DNA of 64,000 nucleotides from Portunus trituberculatus. Lineage: Eukaryota; Arthropoda; Malacostraca; Decapoda; Portunidae. Positions 28,262 to 38,859 of the stretch are shown piece by piece. Each line of letters starts with the position of its first letter. The stretch's first letter is position 1. Both the position numbers and the translations under genes were made by a program. A model generated the notes under the pieces. The model ran no database searches. It had not been told where the DNA came from and saw only the letters and a program-made list of their open reading frames with translations. The stretch covers positions 13,598,128 through 13,662,127 of the forward strand of contig NC_059300.1 in NCBI RefSeq assembly GCF_017591435.1. The letters run 5' to 3'.

Positions 28262-29310
28262 GTGTCGACCGGGGGAAATCGGACCGTCCAACGAACCGGT
28301 ACAATTCGGACCGCCTCGTTCATATTTACAATAAATTATTCATATATAAATTTATTTTTGAAGTTTTGAGCATTTCACGACAGAAAGTAACTATTTTCAC
28401 ATTTCTTGTGCAGGTTTGATAAAAAAAAAATCGATACAGGAAAGAAATTACAATTATATGACTGAAAGCACGGAATCGTAGCCAAAAAAAAAAAAAAAAG
28501 GGCGGCAAAGTTTGTTTACCAAATCAGCTGTTTTGGCAAACTTTGTTGTGGCGGTCAGATGCGGCCAACTATTCTCTTCCAAATTGATGATTATAGAGTG
28601 TTTTACCTCTACTTTAACATGATTTCATCAGCAATACTTTATTTAGCTTCGTTTTCTCACAATTAATGCTCACTTTTTGGTTTAATTTATCCCGGTAAGG
28701 AAAATGCGGCAGGGGGAAATCGAACCGGTAGTTTTTAGTGTGCAATTCTTTATATTTTGAGAATAAGCATTAATATTTTGCCCTGTGCCATCTTTGGCTT
28801 ATAAAGGGGATTGCTTAGACTCATTATATACCCAATAATAATTATTAGGATAATTAGGGTAATTTAGGGAAATTTTTAATGAAGATTATAAGCCTATAAA
28901 GGACATAAAAAAGCTAGGAATTGTCCGCTCACACTCTCTCTACAGGCTAGCGAGCGATAGCAAGCTTAATAATCTATAGAAAAATGAATGTGGAAACCAA
29001 TGAGCAGTATTTTTATACAAAAAATCAGCTCCCTGTTGCTCGCTAGCCTGCAGAATGGGAAGGAAAATTAACGTGACCAGTCTTTTGACACCCTGAGCCT
29101 ATACCCTGTTTTTTACTCAGCTGATCCTCTTTCGTCTGCTAGGAGTGCCCATTAGTAATATACATGCATATAATCTGCTTATTATATGCTTATGTATCAC
29201 TTCATAGGGACCTTATAAAGGATCAGCTGAGAAAAAACTAGGTACAGAATAGCTACACACAGTGATGATTTTTTTTTCCCTTCTTTTTAGGATGAAAATA
29301 ATCAATAACA

Positions 29311-29740
29311 ATGGCTAGAACTTACAAAAGAAAGACTGCTGAGGATCCAGAAAGATGTGATAGACTCAGAGATGCCATGAGAGCAGTGAACAGGAAATCA
29401 CACTCAATAAACAAGGCTGCTAAGGAAATCACACTCAATAAACAAGGCTGCTAAAGTGTACAAAGTCAGTAAAGCAACCCTTTTAAGATACTTGGCACAC
29501 AATAAGAACACCCTCTCTGAAACTGTAAATGAAGACACTAGCCTAGAGTGTCTTCTTGTTGGTCATCCTCACAACCTCCCTCAGGAATGTGAAGTGGAGT
29601 TAGCTCAGTGCTTAACAATAATGGCTAAATGGGGTTTTGGATTAACTCCAGTACCTTTCACATTCGGAATAATCTCCTTACTGAATACAATAACTTCAAG
29701 TGTTACACCAAAACATTGGCTAAAGTGGCCAAGTAAATGA
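29311..29740 (+). pseudogene. Pogo-like transposase N-terminus, broken
   Basis: The start MARTYKRKTAEDPERCDRLR and the segment with SINKAAK form a psq-type helix-turn-helix, as used by pogo/jerky-family transposases to bind their repeats. Downstream, PQECEVELAQCLTIMAKWGF followed by GLT matches the second, CENP-B-like DNA-binding domain of that family. The frame is broken by an exact 31-bp tandem duplication (29393-29423 and 29424-29454), which shifts it and brings a stop. The open part resumes at 29456 and ends at 29740, before any DDE domain. Confidence 0.7.
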
Positions 29741-29877
29741 GTGGGCTATGTAGTCTATGAGTAACAATTTTTTGTTCTACACTGTTTCTTGCCATTGATT
29801 TTGTTATTTTGAATGTGAAAGGCTCAATGTTTATGAAATATATAAAACATTTAATTTTTTTGAGGAATTATATCCAT

Positions 29878-29878
<1 letters not shown>

Positions 29879-29955
<77 letters not shown>
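29879..29955. repeat. (TA)n microsatellite inside the pogo-like element
   Basis: A TA tract followed by a 25-base T run. Confidence 0.95.
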
Positions 29956-29972
<17 letters not shown>

Positions 29973-30106
29973 TTTTTTTTATAAAGGGTGGTTCAAATTA
30001 CCCCATGGGTGGTTCAGTTTACACCGGTGGGGGGGTTCACATTACCCCATTTTTTTTATAACTGTGAATCACACTTATTACTTCAAAGCTGAAGAATCTG
30101 CTATGA

Positions 30107-30141
<35 letters not shown>

Positions 30142-30259
30142 TGATTTAAAGGTAATAACTTGCTTATATTTACAGAAAATGTTTGTAAGTTTATATTAAT
30201 AAATGTGGGAACAGTATCAAAGTTTGTCAAAACCTGGTCCAAATTACCCTAGTCAACAC

Positions 30260-31404
30260 TACTGAACTTAAATGGACTCATCTTTGGTCTCTCACACCTG
30301 TTCAAGCTCTTGCTCTCCTTTCCATCCATCCCCTTCCCTCCATTCCTTTCCCACTCCTCACAACCTTTCACCCACTCTACACATAGCTAGGCTTGCATCT
30401 TCTCACACTCATGATCTTAGACTATTCTTCTATTGGTCATTCATCTAACATTTCAATGCTTTCTACTTGAACATTCCTGGAAAATCTTCATAAATCATTC
30501 TAATTGCATTTTATAATGCTACAGAATCAGTTCTCAAAAGAGAAATAAGCATTTACCATTAGCTAGCAGAATAAGACAGGATAGTTGACCCAGCTTTATA
30601 TCACTGTTACTATAGATGGAACAATTGTCAGCACGTTACCCAGTGTTATCCTACTAGTTTATGGTATATGCTTACTTATGCAGTAAATAGACTAAAATGA
30701 CTGAAACCTCGTCCTACCTTTGAGAACACACTACCCTCCAGCTGGAACTGTCATGGAGTGTTCTGGAATCCTTCCCAAAGGCATTCCCCACCATTGTCCC
30801 TCACCCTGGGACCTGATGCTTGACCTGGAGCAGCCTCACCTCCCTCTGTACCCCGGCCATGAGTCACACTGCTCGCTTATCTCCACAGTCCTGTGCAGTC
30901 TTGGAGGTTGGACAAGAGGAACTCCTGGAAGAGTTTCATTATCATTATCTTTGTTTATTTGAACTTGTACTTTTATATAAATATACTGCAGCCATTGTTC
31001 GACTGCATTTCCCTGCCACCTTTCTCTACCAATTGTACTTCTCAAACAACAATTGAAAATGACCAATAGAATTGTTAGATATCAAAGATAACACACAGGA
31101 TGAGATTCACCTTAACCAAAGAATAAAGTTGGTAATTCTTTACAAGAGCTCTGATAGATTTTATTTTTCTTACTCTATTTTTAGATGTATGTCAATGCTT
31201 TTGTTAAAATATAATTACAATAAATACACACACTATCAGAGTTGGCATTAAGAAAAAAATATGGTCAATTTGCAGTTTCATCCAACCATGGAATCTCTGA
31301 TGTGACTTTTGTTTTTCTGGTGAGAAATCTAGTGAATTGATTGATGGTATATGCCATTTCCATCACAAATGTATATTCTTCAAGTTAAGTTCGAATTTTT
31401 CAGT
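30260..31404. other. No gene firmly recognised
   Basis: The block 30720-30950 is richer in G+C than its surroundings and contains an acceptor-like ctccacag (near 30892) and, on the other strand, a donor-like AAAG|gtagga, but no frame is convincing. The rest is AT-rich. Confidence 0.35.
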
Positions 31405-32190
31405 TCTCACTTATGCCTACCTCCCATTCTCAACTATCTTGGGGGATCTGTGGGAAATCTGAGTTTTTGGGTGAGGGGGACATTAAATTGAGTAATGTGC
31501 ATTGCAAAAAGATATCAGTAATCAACAAAATCACATAAATGCGGTTGGCTGTGATGACAGCAAACCTTGCTATTAATGTTGAGCAGCGCTGCCAACAATT
31601 CACTACCCCTGGATTTGGGTCCATTGCAAAGGCTATCCCCTAAGAGTTACTAACCAAACTCAACATTATAACTTCGACTTAATGCATATCAAAAAATTAT
31701 TGGTTGGGAGAAACTATAAATTGTCCACAGAAAACATTACAAGATCTTCTAGAAATGTTGGGTTTGGTTTGTAACTTGAGGCAAGGTTGTGGGTAGCAGC
31801 CCCGCTGGCTAAAAGGTTTTAATGTTAGGATTTATTTAGTAACCCCTGAGGGCATCTAGGAGGGCACAGCCCCCCCCTCCCCCTAGCAAGGTTATAATGT
31901 TGGGTTTGGTTAGTTAGCTTTTGGGGTTTTCATTTAATGTATTGGATACAGCCAGAAACCTAGTGAATCATTGGCAACACTGCTTAGCAATAACAAAGCA
32001 CTGCTTGCTGCCAGCGCCACCACCAACAAAGTATTTTCAGAGATTTTTTGTTATTTTGTTGATTTTCAACTTCTTTTGGCAACACACATTGCTCAATTTA
32101 ATGTTTTCCCACCCAAAAACCCCAATTTCCCACAGATCCCCCCAAGATTGTTAGGGATACGAGGAAGGCATAAGTTAGAGTTGAAAAAAG
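31405..32190. repeat. Long imperfect inverted repeat (foldback)
   Basis: The left arm (about 31405-31680) and right arm (about 31888-32190) are reverse complements of each other with scattered mismatches. Matching landmarks are cttatgcc...cttgggggatctgtgggaaat, gacattaaattgag, caacaaaat, ttgagcagcgctgcca / ctaagcagtgttgcca, attcacta, and ctaaccaaac.caacattataac. The spacer is about 205 bp. Each arm could be a copy of the same small element in opposite orientation, or the whole could be a foldback transposon. No clear target duplication was found. Confidence 0.8.
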
Positions 32191-32434
32191 TCATGACTTG
32201 AAAAATATTCATTCGTAACAAAAATCATATACATTATCAATCAATTCTCTGATAAATTCTGGAATTTCCTACCTGCTTCTGTATTTCCATCTTCTTACGA
32301 CTTGATTTCTTTCAAGAGGGAGGTTTCAAGACATTTGTCCCTTTCTTTCAGCTGACTCTATTGACCTGTAAGGGAACTGGCAATTAGGTGGGCCTTATTT
32401 TTTGTTGCTCTTGGTCAGTTCCCCTATTACATAA

Positions 32435-32524
<90 letters not shown>

Positions 32525-33206
32525 CTCACCAGAAAACATACATCACTTTAGACTCCATGGTTATGTAAAACTGCAAGCTGATCAAAAAATCAATATTTAA
32601 TCATGTACTGGATATGTAAAACCTATATGTACATGTATGTAGTACATATACATAATGTGATTAATTACTATGTCTTACAAAAGTTTCACTATCTGTATCT
32701 AGAGTGCAGACTGACAATACATGATTATTGTCTGCACAATACGAATAATATCAGTAAGAGTCAATTCAACCTAAAATTCATTTCACATATCCATAGTCTA
32801 CTGTCGTTATTGTATTACCCTTTGCAGGAATGGTTAAGAAAATTACACTTCTCATTGGAAATTAGTATTCAAAACATAATAGTGAAAAGTGCTATTCACC
32901 TGATGGCTTCACACATTCCACTATCACAATTTCCATTGCAAAGTGCCATTAAGCTAGAGCGGCGTCCACACCATGTGCCTCACGCCCCTCACAATGACCA
33001 TTCTTGGGCGAGTGAGGGGTCATGACACGCGGCCGAGATATATCTGGCTAGGAGGCAGAGTCGCCAATACTGTGCTTCACAACCCACAGTGTGAACGCTC
33101 AACCCCCAAGCCACCCAACCTCCATTCCCCACATGAATTGGGGAATGGCGCGCAACAAGCCCTGCCCTAGCGTGGACACTGCTTCATAAAGCAATACTGC
33201 ACTTAC
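32191..33206. other. No gene firmly recognised
   Basis: Contains an A-run plus (AT)n tract (32432-32516). An acceptor-like ccctttgcag near 32827 is followed by an open frame EWLRKLHFSLEISIQ..., but no downstream support was found. The right part (33000-33206) is intron of the minus-strand candidate gene if that gene is real. Confidence 0.35.
32432..32516. repeat. A-run plus (AT)n microsatellite
   Basis: About 20 A followed by about 65 bp of AT. Confidence 0.95.
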
Positions 33207-33314
33207 CTTTCCACTCAGCAACACTTTGGTGTTCCGTGTCAATGTGTTCTCCACTTGTTCAGTTTTCGTGCCAGTGGTGGGCAAGGTTATGGCCTCCTGG
33301 ACCTGTTGTTTGTC
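33207..33314 (-). CDS. Candidate exon 2 of an unrecognised minus-strand gene
   Basis: The 108-bp segment lies between acceptor gtgctgcttcag and donor GGAAAG|gtaagtg on the minus strand. It is open in phase 0 for 36 codons, starting DKQQVQEAITLPTTGTKTEQ and ending VLLSGK. It joins in phase to the upstream open segment at 33381-33524 through a 66-bp intron. If that intron is not used, an ATG at 33333-33335 reads directly into this segment as MCRVLLQ. I do not recognise the product. The strong donor and phase consistency favour a real exon. Confidence 0.45.
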
Positions 33315-33380
33315 CTGAAGCAGCACTCGGCACATTTTGGGAGCAACTCCCTTTCAGAATGTGTTTGTTTTATCATTTAC

Positions 33381-33524
33381 CTGGCGGGTTAACAACAAAA
33401 TAAAATACCAAGTCCAGTTCTCACTTTTCTTATTCTCGGTGTTGTGCATGTGGGTTATCACGAGTGCATCTGTCTTGTGTTGCGGCAACAACATTGCCAC
33501 CGAGAGGTAGTACATGCGGCACAT
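33381..33524 (-). CDS. Candidate exon 1 of an unrecognised minus-strand gene
   Basis: The frame starts at ATG 33522-33524 (A at -3) with MCRMYYLSVAMLLPQHKTDA, continues THMHNTENKKSENWTWYFIL and reaches the donor CGCCAG|gtaaatg at 33380. It ends on a codon boundary, matching phase 0 of the next candidate exon. The following intron would be only 66 bp, short but within the arthropod range. The frame stays open upstream of the ATG to at least 33542, so the true start could be further up. No family is recognised. Confidence 0.4.
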
Positions 33525-33542
33525 GGTACAGCTCAAGGTCAC

Positions 33543-34451
33543 GGGTCCACGTGTGGCTGTGGGAGTCGAGACGGGTTTGTTTTGATTCTTTTTAGTGTTG
33601 GAAAATATTTACTTGTATCAAAGGTTAGGTATTCAAACTCCTTAAGTTTTCTTTAATCATAACCGCGTTTAAAATATCGATATTTATAAGTTTACTGTCG
33701 CGCAATCTATTTACGATTTATTCGTGTATATTGGTTATTCTCCTTTCACACCTTATGAATTTCATACATTTGCTTGTCTAGTCTTACTTTAGAGGTAATT
33801 GTACTTCAAATAGTAGATGAATATACACACCTATGTCATATATTAACTATCAAAATTACGGACATTTTCACCAATCTGATATAATTGGGAAAACATGTAA
33901 ACTAATAAAAAAGAAAAAAATTCAATTTACCTTTGCTGCAGTAACAAAGTCACTAGACCACAAAGAAGCAAACAATAATCTAAATGTTAACTAAAGTCAT
34001 CTACAGTGAGAGCATAAACAAAGTAAGTTCTCCCCCCCTTTCGATCTCCCACCATTTCAATCTATAGAAATATTACTTTTTTTTAACATTTATTAATGGA
34101 AACTAAAATTCCTGTTATTTTAAGAACTTTAAAAATCCCCCTCAGACGCAGATTTTGACAAGTGAATTGTGGACATGTCCACGAAGATCAGGATGTATAG
34201 CAAACCTAGTCTAAACTGACTGTTTAGGTGTAGCCATGGAATCTTTAGGTGTGGTCCTGCTGGCCTCACCGGGGCCCGAGCTTCCCCACTCCATAGATCA
34301 CGTGCCTGCTTTCTTTCACCTTCAATATTGCTCCACCTCCGTACCATTTGTCTTTCTCCTTTCTCTCCCTATTTCTATATAAATTGGTGTATTTTGAAAA
34401 TCATTTCCAATATCATTTTTTGTTCCACATTACTGCTGATGTAAAAATTAG
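33543..34451. other. No gene recognised; possible shared promoter region
   Basis: This lies between a minus-strand candidate gene and a plus-strand candidate exon. Upstream exons of the latter were not found. A donor-like AAACAAA|gtaagttc occurs near 34020 without a supporting frame. Confidence 0.35.
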
Positions 34452-34699
34452 GAGTGCTTTCTATTCAAGACTTCCCCATCCTAAACGTGATAGCCTATAT
34501 AAGTTGGAGAGTGCAACCTTGCCGATACCGCCACCTGACCCGACTCGCCAGTCAGTGTGGACGCCTGCTGGGCCTGCACTCATACATTCAGTCTCGCTAT
34601 GGACCAAACTGTGGAGATGTGGCAAAAATGAAGGACGACCTGTCAAAATTCCACCCAAAATTCATCCATGAGGATGACAGGCAGGAATGGAGGAAATAG
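34452..34699 (+). CDS. Candidate terminal coding exon, unknown product
   Basis: After an acceptor-like tactgctgatgtaaaaattag, one frame runs from 34454 to a TAG at 34697-34699. It includes the basic, Cys-containing stretch RYRHLTRLASQCGRLLGLHS then YIQSRYGPNCGDVAKMKDDL, and ends FIHEDDRQEWRK. The hydrophilic end and mixed composition look like a real C-terminus of a small protein. A second frame across the same DNA is also open, so the choice is not certain. The stop is about 1.3 kb from the convergent NDUFS4 end. I do not recognise the family. Confidence 0.4.
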
Positions 34700-35288
34700 A
34701 TCAGATAAGAAGTATGAAATAGGTAGAAGCTTATGATAAGAAATGCCAGTACCAATTCATGTTTGTATGGGTCGGAAATCACTTGTTACAGTGAGGAAGT
34801 CTCAAGAAGCTAGAAACATCACAGAACATTAGACAGGTGAAGTTTAAGGGTCCCAAACAGTAGTGCCAGTAGATGCAATCAGAGGTGAGATGGAGCAGAG
34901 TTCATTCAGGGAAAGGGTAGTGAAAGGAAAACTTAAATTTCTATGGAAGATAGAGGGATTCAGTGAGGAGAGGCAAGTTAAAAAGATAATTGATATACAG
35001 ATAAACTCATCTTATAAGAAATGAAACAGTGGAATAAAGGAAGAACATGCAGGAAAAATTACAATGATGGCAAGATGGTGAAGAAAATAAAAGAGAAAGA
35101 CAAGGCCAGATGAGTCAGGAATGGAGAGCAAGTCCACACTTAAATGGTAGAGGAGGCAAGAGAAATCAGAGGCACTTCACTGGCATGTAGGCGATACCTG
35201 GGGGAATAGATTGTTAGTTAAAGCAAGGACAAGAACACTAGAGGTTAGTGCCAGGAATAGAGATGAGCAGGACCAAGACTGTACCTTC

Positions 35289-35346
<58 letters not shown>

Positions 35347-36023
35347 AATGGTGTGGTGTAATGAGGGGATGGAAGCAAGAGGTGAGTAGGGACACTCCAC
35401 AGACACACGGATTGAACATCAACACCTGTGTGCACTCTGAGGAATGCAGAGTTTACCCAGGCTGGTGGACTTTAAAAGTCAACATGTGTGGAAGCACCTT
35501 AAAAGGTCACAGACAAAATTTCTTTCAATCACCTTACAATCATCACAGGTCAATACAAATAACACAAACAAGCTACTTTTACCTATTCCTATTTTATTTA
35601 CATAAAAAAAAAATATACAAATACCAAGTCCATCAGTGATGTAACAGAATCCCAATTCAATTTTGAATCATTCATTCTGTAAGGACTCTTTCTTCTCATT
35701 CTTCTCTCACAGGTATACTTAATGTAATATTTTGTTATAAATGTTCTTACTTTTCCTGATAAGATATTATAGTATACGAGCAAATTTTTGTTATTCATAC
35801 TTTTGCTTTCAGAATCAAATTATTTACTATAGTAATATAACTTATATGGACCAGAATGGTTGGAACTAATAACAATAGTAGGTAATATTGATCAACACTG
35901 GTGCAGTCAACATACCCTAATTGTCTTTTCATGAAATGTGCATCTTCCAAATAGTAAATCTTCATTCCAAATGTTTACCAGAACTGCTGATGTACATTTA
36001 AGAATCAAATTAATTTTCCTTGT
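34700..36023. other. Convergent intergenic region and NDUFS4 3'UTR
   Basis: Between the plus-strand candidate exon and the NDUFS4 stop. A (GA)n tract lies at 35291-35343. TTTATT at 35593-35598 is AATAAA on the minus strand, about 430 bases after the NDUFS4 stop, and is a good candidate poly(A) signal. Confidence 0.5.
35291..35343. repeat. (GA)n microsatellite
   Basis: A pure GA tract. Confidence 0.96.
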
Positions 36024-36176
36024 CTATTTTGTTGAGCGTCGAGTCCTCCTATTCCAGGAAAAGTTTGCTCCATAACTCTTGACACGTGGTGGCTTGACTG
36101 GAGGATTCTCTGTAATCCAGTTCCATCCATGCTTTTCACAAAAGGCAATGGCATCCTCCCTTGATGAAAAACTCAC
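36024..36176 (-). CDS. NDUFS4: NDUFS4 (complex I 18 kDa subunit), last coding exon
   Basis: NDUFS4 is an accessory subunit of the peripheral arm of mitochondrial NADH:ubiquinone oxidoreductase, near the NADH-oxidising module, and helps its late assembly. This exon gives 50 residues plus TAG: VSFSSREDAIAFCEKHGWNW, then PPVKPPRVKSYGANFSWNRR and TRRSTK. The animal family ends in a very similar SKSYGANFSWNKRTRVSTK. The acceptor is ctctctttag; the exon starts in phase 0 and joins the exon at 38037-38124. The likely poly(A) signal is at 35593-35598. No frame damage is seen. Confidence 0.96.
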   Translation of the reverse strand: MSFSSREDAIAFCEKHGWNWITENPPVKPPRVKSYGANFSWNRRTRRSTK

Positions 36177-36434
36177 CTAAAGAGAGAGAGATTACACTTC
36201 TTTGATACAAGAAAATAATACGCTGAGAGATGGATTGCTGTAAAACAAAGTTGAGCAGGATATTGAATAGGATTTCCATGTTGAACACACCTGATCTCGA
36301 AGAAATATAATGTTTGTTTCAAAATAGTCTTGGTTCTCAAACAAGAAAGTTGATAGCTATAAAAGAAGCCTCCAGGATTTCAAGAAGAGGGGATGACTAA
36401 ATCTAGCTAACACTCCCATCTTTCCTCAATGCAT

Positions 36435-36522
36435 GTCCTTAGTGGTCACACGGATTAAGGCGCCGCATTCTGCCACGATGGTGGTAGATTGCGGGACATC
36501 GATTCGAACCCCACTAATGACA
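36435..36522 (+). pseudogene. tRNA-Leu-like relic (probable SINE head)
   Basis: The ends pair as an acceptor stem (GTCCTTA with TAATGAC, one mismatch). A degenerate A box (GATTAAGGCG) and B box (GATTCGAACCC) are placed as in a tRNA with a long variable arm, closest to tRNA-Leu. The anticodon stem does not pair, so it is not a working tRNA. It is probably the head of an old tRNA-derived SINE in an intron. Confidence 0.5.
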
Positions 36523-36883
36523 TTCTAGCAGCTATATGGCCTTTGTTGCCTAACAGCAGGACAAATTACTTCATTGGAGGGCACTCCCTTGTGATGACTT
36601 AATTTGAGGATTATTTAACCCTTTAATCCTTTCCTCAATGCAGTAATAGAACAGTCAGAGGAAACTTGAGATGAAGTTACCAATAGAAAGTTACAAGCCT
36701 TTAAGAGGATAGTTTGGAAATCAAAACTTTGTGCCAGACTCTATCAAGAGCTTTTGAGCTTTTGAGTTTTAAATATGTCTAAGGCCACAACAAATGTTTC
36801 ACCAAAATCCCTAAAAGAAGAAGACCAAAACTCAGTAAAGAAAACCCAGATCACTAGCAGAGCATATTGGTGATCAGATAAAA

Positions 36884-37106
36884 CAAGGGTTCTCAACCTG
36901 GGGTTTGCAAACCCCAAGGGGTTCACAAGATTTCCAGGGGTACTTAGATGGCTGATCTAATAATATTTTTTACAGTATACCAATGCATATTGAGTTACTG
37001 CCAGTCACTAAATTAATTTTCTGTTTGATGTCAGATTACTGGCAGTTCGTGTATATGGTCTTATAACTCCTTGGGTTCTTAACGTGAAAAAGGTTCAAAA
37101 CCCCTG
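36884..37106. mobile_element. hAT-type MITE with 8-bp target duplication
   Basis: The left end is CAAGGGTTCTCAACCTGGGG; the right end, read on the other strand, is CAGGGGTTTTGAACCTTTTT. The element is flanked by identical 8-mers AGATAAAA (36876-36883 and 37107-37114), the expected duplication length for hAT elements. The CAGGGGTTCTCAACCTGGGG type of end is characteristic of Charlie-like hAT families. At 223 bp without coding capacity it is non-autonomous. It sits harmlessly in the NDUFS4 intron. Confidence 0.9.
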
Positions 37107-38036
37107 AGATAAAAGGCTGTGAAATTATAAAAATCTATGAATCTTCCCAGTGAGTATAGATTAAAACTTTAAATATGCATGAAATTAAAGCAAAAGAACA
37201 GAAGTTTGAGGGATTAGAATGGTCACATCTTTTTAGGAACATGCTGAAAGTAGGCAAACTTCCAGCAAGAAGGAAAGATTGATGTTGAGAAACACTTAGT
37301 TTAACAAGGCAAGGTGCAAGCATGAAGGCACAGTTTCAAAGAAATATGAAGGACCCTAACAAATCCATAAGCCTTCAAGAGTTTAGGTCAGCAAGGGCAT
37401 GGAAAGTAACACTGCAAAGTATGTTAATGAGTAGCATGAAATAGTCAGAGGGTGGAAGAGAGGGAGGAAAGCCCTAAATCACCCCAGGTAGAGTCTGAAA
37501 GTAGTTCAACTTTAGAAATAGATGAGATGGTAGTGGTCCCATCAACTTGAAATAAAGGAGAGAAAGATGAAGAAGCAAAATTATTGGAAATGTTTTTGAC
37601 TTGATGCTGTAAGTCATGAGAGGAGTTGTATAGTGAAAGATTTTTACAATTTTTTATCAATGAAGGAGTTTTGGCTAGTTGGAGGACAGACTTGGTATGA
37701 CTTTAGGTAGAAAAATGAAGAACATGAGATTCAGGTGATGGAAGGCTGAAGTACCTTTAGTGGGCCACATTTGTCATACACAGGATGAGAAAAAGGCTAC
37801 ATATTAAAAAAGGAAAAGTTTGAAAGATTTGGGTCAAGAAAAAAAGTAAGGGATGTACGCCTCCATGCCAGACACTATCACTGTTACAAACTCAGCACAC
37901 AGCAATGGGTGTCTCGCACAGAAGCAGTAGTTACTCCAAGAAAAATTAGAAAAATTTTGAATTTCTTTAAAATCAAGTCACACTAAAAAAACAGAAGGCC
38001 AAGGTTGCTGTTGTAAAGTGAACCATCTCCACTCAC

Positions 38037-38124
38037 TTCTGTATTTGAGAGAGGATCAGCAGTAGAGGACCAACCCATGAGGGGATTTTCCCAGCGCTGT
38101 TTTTCATCAAAACTAATCTGCCAT
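38037..38124 (-). CDS. NDUFS4: NDUFS4, penultimate visible exon
   Basis: This 88-bp exon lies between acceptor tgtgttacag and donor ACAGAA|gtgagtgg on the minus strand. It starts with the last base of a codon and then reads WQISFDEKQRWENPLMGWSS followed by TADPLSNTE. RWENPLMGWxSTADPLSN is the hallmark of the NDUFS4 family. It joins in phase 0 to VSFSSREDA of the last exon. The N-terminal exons (mitochondrial targeting sequence and the KVRIF region) should lie at higher coordinates but are not visible; the 500-N gap at 38360 starts 235 bp away. Confidence 0.96.
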
Positions 38125-38359
38125 CTGTAACACAAGGAACTGTTAGTTTAGTAAAGTAGTAAATGATGAATATGCAGACTACAACAGCACTTTTCAGTGT
38201 CTTACTCTGCAACACAAAGAGGAGTGACAGATGTAAACTGCTGAATGAGAGGAATGTCTTCTGGCAGAGCTGAACATCTAGCTAACATCAATAAGGAACA
38301 CACTAAATTCAGAAAGGGAATGACTATGTAGGTCATATTTTTAGTCAAGATGATATACA

Positions 38360-38859
38360 NNNNNNNNNNNNNNNNNNNNNNNNNNNNNNNNNNNNNNNNN
38401 NNNNNNNNNNNNNNNNNNNNNNNNNNNNNNNNNNNNNNNNNNNNNNNNNNNNNNNNNNNNNNNNNNNNNNNNNNNNNNNNNNNNNNNNNNNNNNNNNNNN
38501 NNNNNNNNNNNNNNNNNNNNNNNNNNNNNNNNNNNNNNNNNNNNNNNNNNNNNNNNNNNNNNNNNNNNNNNNNNNNNNNNNNNNNNNNNNNNNNNNNNNN
38601 NNNNNNNNNNNNNNNNNNNNNNNNNNNNNNNNNNNNNNNNNNNNNNNNNNNNNNNNNNNNNNNNNNNNNNNNNNNNNNNNNNNNNNNNNNNNNNNNNNNN
38701 NNNNNNNNNNNNNNNNNNNNNNNNNNNNNNNNNNNNNNNNNNNNNNNNNNNNNNNNNNNNNNNNNNNNNNNNNNNNNNNNNNNNNNNNNNNNNNNNNNNN
38801 NNNNNNNNNNNNNNNNNNNNNNNNNNNNNNNNNNNNNNNNNNNNNNNNNNNNNNNNNNN
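38360..38859. other. Assembly gap of exactly 500 N
   Basis: The gap has the round length of a scaffolding placeholder, so true distance is unknown. Apparent open frames across it are meaningless. Confidence 0.99.

Larger units (their letters stand above)
28262..30259 (+). mobile_element. Pogo-like (Tc1/mariner superfamily) DNA transposon, decayed
   Basis: The ends are terminal inverted repeats flanked by TA on both sides (28260-28261 and 30260-30261). The left end reads GTGTCGACCGGGGGAAATCG and the right end, on the opposite strand, GTGTTGACTAGGGTAATTTG; 18 of 24 bases match. TA target duplication is the rule for this superfamily. Internal copies of a similar motif occur near 28700 and 29985-30050 (aattacccca). 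The interior carries a psq-type transposase relic, a (TA)n tract at 29879-29955, and poly(T) runs at 29956-29980 and 30110-30139. The DDE catalytic domain is missing, so the copy cannot transpose on its own. Confidence 0.75.
36177..38036 (-). other. NDUFS4 last intron (1860 bp)
   Basis: Donor gtgagtgg and acceptor ctctctttag preserve the NDUFS4 frame. The intron hosts a tRNA-like relic (36435-36522) and a hAT-type MITE (36884-37106). No further exon is seen. Confidence 0.93.

Noticed and set aside
32950..33185. hAT-like MITE suggested by GCGGCGTCCACACCA and an imperfect inverted match GCAGTGTCCACGCTA
   Set aside because: Only about 11 of 15 bases match and no 8-bp target duplication flanks the ends.
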